Assembly (NCBI GenBank): GCA_002749535.1
Contig: MZZL01000387.1
Coordinates: 203,249 to 267,248, forward strand
Reading direction: 5' to 3'
Source: Apophysomyces variabilis
Taxonomy: Eukaryota > Mucoromycota > Mucoromycetes > Mucorales > Mucoraceae
DNA length: 64,000 nucleotides
The position numbers and the translations under genes are program-made. This document shows, piece by piece, positions 58,976-64,000 of this stretch (position 1 is the first letter of the stretch; each line of letters opens with the position of its first letter). The notes under the pieces were generated by a model. That model was not told the DNA's origin and searched no databases. It worked only from the letters and a program-made list of their open reading frames with translations.

Positions 58976-60572
58976 ATGATATTTTTATCCAGTTTTATTT
59001 TCATTTGCCTTCTCATCGTAACCTCATTAGCACAGACACCATCCACCATCCAGCTTAATGACAGCGTTGTCTTTACCAGAACCTTGTCTTCCGGCGAACT
59101 TCATCACTTCTATTTCGCAGCGGGAGGATCATCCATACATAAACGGGCCGATCCATTTCAATTCGTCAAACGGGAACTACCTGTTTATTTGACGCTCACT
59201 AGTTGCACACAGCCCACCCCTCCTTCGAATTTCCAAGGTGTCATACCATCACTAGAGCTTTTCTTATCGAACTCGAGCGATATGGCCTTACCTGGGCCTA
59301 GCAGGGGCATGCGTGTGAACGATACTCATCCGGGACGTATTGCATGGACTTCAAACGCAAACGAGATATGGATTGGCGTTGTAGCACCTACACTGAACAA
59401 TAACTGGAGCGGTAATTGGACTTACGAGATAGCCATATCCACAACACGTAAATATATATTTTACATTTTTATTTTATCTGTCTTGTTCAGAAAGATAGGG
59501 TTAGGACGTTACCTAACAGCGATCTTTACCACTAGAATGGATGCATCCGCTTTTTATACCGAGAGGAAACGACGATAAAAGTACACCTTGGATGACCTTA
59601 GATGATACCGACAGTACAAACGCATTATTCCTTACAAATCCTTATACTTTGAGCCAAGCACCTAATATATCCGTTCTGTTAACTTCCGGTGTACCCAAAG
59701 AACTTTCTTATTCATTATGTGCAGCAAAACCCCATCAAGTACCCGGATACAGAACGAACATTACGTCCACGTCGCGAGGACCTTCTGAGGCTCAACGACA
59801 ACAAGTGATGATTTCCAATCTCAACAAAGATACATCCTACACAGCCTACTTCCTACAACAGGACGGAAGTCGTTTAGGCGTTGGGCCACCTATTCCTGTG
59901 CAAACTAAAAATGATCCGAACTGTCAGCTTATTTATAATCTGGAGTTCTGCGATCAGGTAGCCTACAGTGTTCCAGCTACAGGCAGTGATATCTGGAATA
60001 TCACGGCAAGTTACGATGCTCAGGCCAAATCATTGTTTCAGCCGTTTGATCGGGCTCTCTCACAGTTTAATTGTGAGACAACTGCGTATTCCTTGGTACG
60101 TAACTGTACCGATTGCTACAATGATTACAAACGGTGGCTCTGTGCTGTCAGTATTCCACGTTGCACATCGCCTAGCTTAATAGATCAACTGAACCATAAA
60201 CCTGGGCCTGCAGTTCGCCGTATTAATGGAGGAGAAGCACGTAATCCATGGGTGGATAAGCAGTTTGAAGTGAATGACTGGACGGAGATGTTGCCATGCA
60301 TCGATTTGTGCTACCGGGTTGTGCAAAGTTGTCCTCCATTTTTACAGTTTTTCTGTCCGGAAGGGGACCTGGCTTGGTTGCAATATGGGTACTGGCAGAC
60401 GGGAAGGATCGAAACGAACAAGACCTTGATTGATTTTAATGTGAATCGTCCTACTTGTAACCGTGTGGGCCTGAATACCTCGTTATTGGTTATTAGCAAG
60501 GCATCTAATCCATCTCTGCCAAGTTACGTGTGCCCGTTAGCCATAGGCATTCTATTGTTTGTTGTGATGTAA
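58976..60572 (+). CDS. MID1: MID1, stretch-activated calcium-channel subunit
   Basis: Regulatory partner of the Cch1 plasma-membrane calcium channel. Exons 58976-59447 and 59536-60572 (88-nt intron) give 502 residues. The ATG at 58976 opens a signal peptide (IFLSSFIFICLLIVTSLAQ). The N-terminal half has many Asn-x-Ser/Thr sites. The C-terminal half is the Cys-rich Mid1 domain: CDQVAYSVPA, CTDCYNDYKRWLCAVSIPRC, LPCIDLCYRVVQSCPPFLQF and CPEGD. It ends in a hydrophobic tail (CPLAIGILLFVVM), compatible with a GPI signal or membrane anchor. The frame upstream of this ATG has no other ATG. Confidence 0.94.
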
Positions 60573-61540
60573 AAGAAAAAAAAAAGAAGAGAAGAAACGG
60601 GACCCAAAATCCAGCTTATTGTTATTACTCGCATGAAGTTTTTTTTTGTTTGGGTTGTGGCACGGAGGGATTCTGTTAGAGTCACAAGGTCCGGGATGCT
60701 CCGTTGGCATGCATGTGCCTTTTGGAATGGTTTCATGTTGTACACTCTTTTGCCACGGTCTAGTGCATTTGTTATCATGCGAAATTCATAGGAAAAAGAG
60801 GGGGAGAACCGGAAAGAAGGAAGGAAGGAAGGGAGGAAGGGGATGACAATGATTTTTTTTCGCACTTAAAAAAATCGTGTGACAAAAAAAAGAAGGGTTC
60901 GAGCGAGGAAGCACCAAAGGAAAAAAAAAGTTGGGCATCACCACGGCAACCCGCCATTGTTTCTTCCATTGCCTAGGAAATGATTGGTTTCAGGGATACG
61001 AGAGATCTAAAAACAGAATCGGGTTTAATCCATAGGAAAAAAAGCCGAAGATGTCCGTGCGGATTAAAGTTTTACGAATCTATGCTAATCTTTATGATTT
61101 CGGAAAGATCGAAAGCGTAAACAGTAACCATGGCGAATTTCCTTGGACGGTAAACTCCGACCGTCGTTCCGCATTCGTGCTTGACCTTTTTGACAGGGCC
61201 GATCTAAGGAAAAACCATGTGTTCTTTTTTCTGGTGTGGAAAAGGCAGAAAACAAGAAAAAGAATAGAAAGGCCCAAAAAATTAAACTCTGAGCAATATC
61301 CGGGGTGCAGGTTTATGATTGGTGCATTGCGAGTTTCCAGAAAAGGCGCTTTCTCTCTCTCTCTTTTTCTTTCTGTGTGTCTCTCTGTCTCCCTTTCCAA
61401 CCCGAACTTATATATATATCTATTTCCCGCCTTGAATGCCCTTATCCGCCTGTTCCCAATAAGCAAAAAAAATATTCTCCATCTCTCTTCTCTCTTCTTT
61501 CTTTCTCTCTCTCTCTCTCTCTCTCTCTTCTTTATCCTCC
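60573..61540. other. spacer with low-complexity tracts
   Basis: A-rich and GGAA-rich tracts (60570-60910) and CT-rich tracts (61345-61390, 61480-61535). The open frames at 61051-61566 are products of this composition. The CT tract ends directly at the ATG of the next gene and probably belongs to its promoter or leader. Confidence 0.55.
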
Positions 61541-61949
61541 ATGTTTGCCTTTTATCGAGTGAATAACGATGTCACATTGACCAAAAAACCGAAGGAAACA
61601 CCTCCTCAAACACTATCCATTATGTAAGCTCCTTTGCTTTCCAGAATCCAACTGTTTCGATAGATTTCTTTAAATTAAAATATCAATATAAATCCCCCAA
61701 CTACAGCAATAACGATGGATCATTTGCTCAAATACGAAAATTGCATGATGCAAAGACAACAATCCAACACTGGTATGTTCCAAATCTCCCTAGACTCCCC
61801 GATTTATCAAATCATATTCTGATAATTTTATTCAAAGGGAGCTGAGAAATCTCATCCGATGTGTGGGTCCCAACTTGGTACTTCATCCTTATAGGGATTC
61901 TCTCTACTCTGTAAGTTTGAAAAACAAGCCCTCTTTTTTCTTTTATGTG

Positions 61950-61989
<40 letters not shown>

Positions 61990-63425
61990 GATGGGTGTGT
62001 TTGAAATGTTCCCTAAGCCATGTTTTTACGTTAGTATGACCCAAAAACGGGTATTGATTCATGTATCCGTCCTGATCTTCCATTCTCACCCACTTGTCTG
62101 GACTCTGGGTAACTCAGAAGAATATAGCCACTTTGGATGTCCGAACTCACACGAGGATTAGCTTCGGTTATGTTGCTCTGGCGGGTGCAAGAGGAGCGGC
62201 CATGGTCAGCCAATTGACAGGTGACTGGTATGTTATACGTGGGAGAAAATGAAAAGAAGAAAAAAAAAGGCCCCAAAAAGCCGTGGAGCTTCCTTAATTT
62301 AATGCAAGCTTCTCTTTTCCAGGTCAACCGAATTCAATAGCGGAGTGGGAATGAACAACGGCACAAGTCTGGCTCAACATAACAACGAAGTTCGAATGGC
62401 CATATGTAATAATGATCACACCGTCAAGATTTATTCCGTACCCAGCATGGAACGAATTGCAGTTCTCAACTTCACATCTCCCATTAACCATGGTAAGACA
62501 AACGTCATTTAATACAACTGAGCATGGGAACTCATCATCCGGGTGCGGGGGGTGCGGTTTTGATACGGTAGCTTCTACAAGTCCAGATGGCCGCAAGATG
62601 GTATGTGTCAGTGACACTGGCAATGTTTATCTGTACGATATCCGGGCATCGGATTATCAGCTCATGGCTACTATGAAAGGTAAAAAAATATAAGGGAAAC
62701 AAACAAAAACCAAAGAGAAAAGATGAGTTTAAGCTCAAAGTTTATGTTGCTGTTTGGAATTATCAGCCTCGGAGGAAGCAGCACAATGTTGTGGATGGAA
62801 CCAATCCTCCGAAATCTTTGCCGTGACCAGTCAAGATGGTTACGTGAATGTATGGGATATCCGACATGCGCAAAACCTTTGTCAACTAGGCTCTGCCGAG
62901 GTAAAGCAAAGCAAAAGCGGGCGGGGGAAGAAAGCTGAGTAGAACTGATCGCTCCCATTTTTAGACTCGAAATACGAGAAAAGCAGCACGTAGCATACAG
63001 TTTAGCAAAGGCCCTCTCGACTTATTAGCTTATACTGAGGTATGTCTTATTTTTTCTTTTCTTTTCCCCAAGAGGAGAAGAAGGAGAAGAAGAAGGGGGC
63101 GGGGAAAGAAAGAGAAGCAAGTACCTAAATAGGCAATCTTTTGGGACATAGCACGTCTCTCATGTGAACATTGTTGATACACGAACGTTTGAATCGAGAC
63201 AAGTTGTACGACTTTCACCTGCCGAAATGGATTACCATATTGCTGGTTTCTCGTTCTCTCCAGATAATCGATCCTTATTTGTGGGTAAGTGCATCTATTG
63301 AAATCTTTTTTTTCTTTTATGTTCACTCACAATGGAGCATAGGATTGGAACATTCAACGGTAGAGCTTGCCGTGGATGTGAACAGTCGCCGTCAATTCGC
63401 AGGGGGACGCTTGTCTTACCTCTAA
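61541..63425 (+). CDS. WD40-repeat protein with DUF2415-type C-terminus
   Basis: Eleven exons (61541-61623, 61707-61772, 61838-61910, 62035-62108, 62162-62227, 62323-62492, 62572-62679, 62767-62900, 62965-63039, 63152-63284, 63343-63425) join with consistent phases to 354 residues. WD-like blades: AICNNDHTVKIYSVPSMERI, STSPDGRKMVCVSDTGNVYL then YDI, and EIFAVTSQDGYVNVWDIRHA. The C-terminal IQFSKGPLDLLAYTEHVSHV followed by NIVDTRTF is the DUF2415 pattern found in fungal WD40 proteins. FGYVALAGARGAAMVSQLTG is also typical of the group. Function is unknown; probably a cytosolic or nuclear scaffold. The third intron (61911-62034) contains a (GT)n run. Confidence 0.88.
61956..61988 (+). repeat. 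(GT)n microsatellite inside an intron
   Basis: About 33 nt of alternating GT within the 124-nt third intron of the WD40/DUF2415 gene; the intron is unusually long for this locus because of it. Confidence 0.9.
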
Positions 63426-64000
63426 ATGCACATTATACCATTACTACATAACAGCATCTTTCCAGTTTCTTTTTCACTTTCTATATATTGTTTCCACCTT
63501 GCATTACATATATTTCTCATTTTTTTTGCATTCTTGATTAAAACAGAGATAATTAGCCATCTTAGTATTTGTTACTGTTTCTTATATTGTCTCGCAATCT
63601 TTAAGAAGATTGCCTTTCTTATCTACGGAAGATGCTCAAGTTTAGATCATGAAAAACCTAACGTTATCGGTTATCGGACTAATGCCAAATATGACTCATT
63701 CTAGATAAAACGAACGTATTGATTGCGCAATGCAAGAAATAAACCTCGGAAAATTCATAACTTTATCAAAGCAAGGTTTTGCATGAGAAGGAAAAATTGA
63801 TAACCTAAAGTCCATTTATTTGTTAGACGCCCTTGTATACCATCTCGATCGCTAGACCCTCCCATGTCTATTGACTTTGCCAATACAGCATGGTGGATGT
63901 TATTGGGCCCCAAACATGCTCATCGGATCACCACACTGAATCCATAGATAGATATTTTTCAGCGCTTTAAAGGGTCTTTGCGTATTAATCCCAAGTATTC
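63426..64000. other. 3' flank, no gene seen
   Basis: AT-rich sequence after the WD40 gene. The 92-residue frame at 63426-63704 follows directly after the stop codon and has no motif. Confidence 0.5.

Noticed and set aside
61051..61566. 171-residue plus-strand frame before the WD40 gene
   Set aside because: Its second half is translated CT microsatellite, and it overlaps the true ATG of the next gene in another phase.

Overview
The window is nuclear DNA of a filamentous, intron-rich fungus. The introns are short (mostly 45-90 nt, GTAAGT-like donors). There is a nuclear complex I subunit gene (absent from budding yeast), and the family mix includes an LRG1-type LIM-RhoGAP, MID1, Fanzor relics and GUCD1. 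I favour an early-diverging lineage, most likely Mucoromycota; fungus is firm, phylum is inference.

Layout. 1-14 kb is AT-rich, gene-poor DNA. It holds one small secreted CS-alpha-beta (defensin-like) peptide gene (2174-2459), a tRNA-Leu(CAG) (11279-11359, minus), a decayed zinc-finger ORF (5601-6465) lying between two old ~570-bp direct repeats, a perfect 22-bp inverted repeat, a CGTCGG hairpin and a 112-bp repeat pair. A second possible secreted Cys-rich peptide lies at 14261-14511 (minus).

15-36 kb is a dense housekeeping block: COG1 (Golgi tethering), an unknown secreted protein with a C-terminal hydrophobic tail, a small PQQ-type beta-propeller protein, mitochondrial octanoyltransferase LIP2, a SAP-domain protein, splicing factor SLU7, the LIM-RhoGAP LRG1, HMG-CoA synthase (sterol/isoprenoid pathway) and a GUCD1-family protein.

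36.5-45.3 kb holds the most unusual intact gene: a TFIID subunit TAF2 whose reading frame runs on through a QP/KP-rich linker into six bromodomains, all with the acetyl-lysine Asn and PMD motif. It is convergent with LSM6. 46.7-50.2 kb contains relics of at least one and probably two Fanzor (eukaryotic TnpB-like, RNA-guided nuclease family) genes in opposite orientation. The minus-strand one keeps the RuvC D-E-D residues but carries two in-frame stops and a likely frameshift. A 3.2-kb gene desert follows.

53.4-63.4 kb is again dense: complex I NDUFS6, a KIN1/MARK-type kinase, a divergent ERV25 (p24)/MID1 pair on a 166-bp shared promoter, and a WD40/DUF2415 protein. Genes here are independently transcribed. 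Secretory-pathway functions recur (COG1, ERV25, MID1, secreted peptides), but I see no co-regulated cluster. Exon joins were checked by reading phase by hand; where a junction failed I say so.
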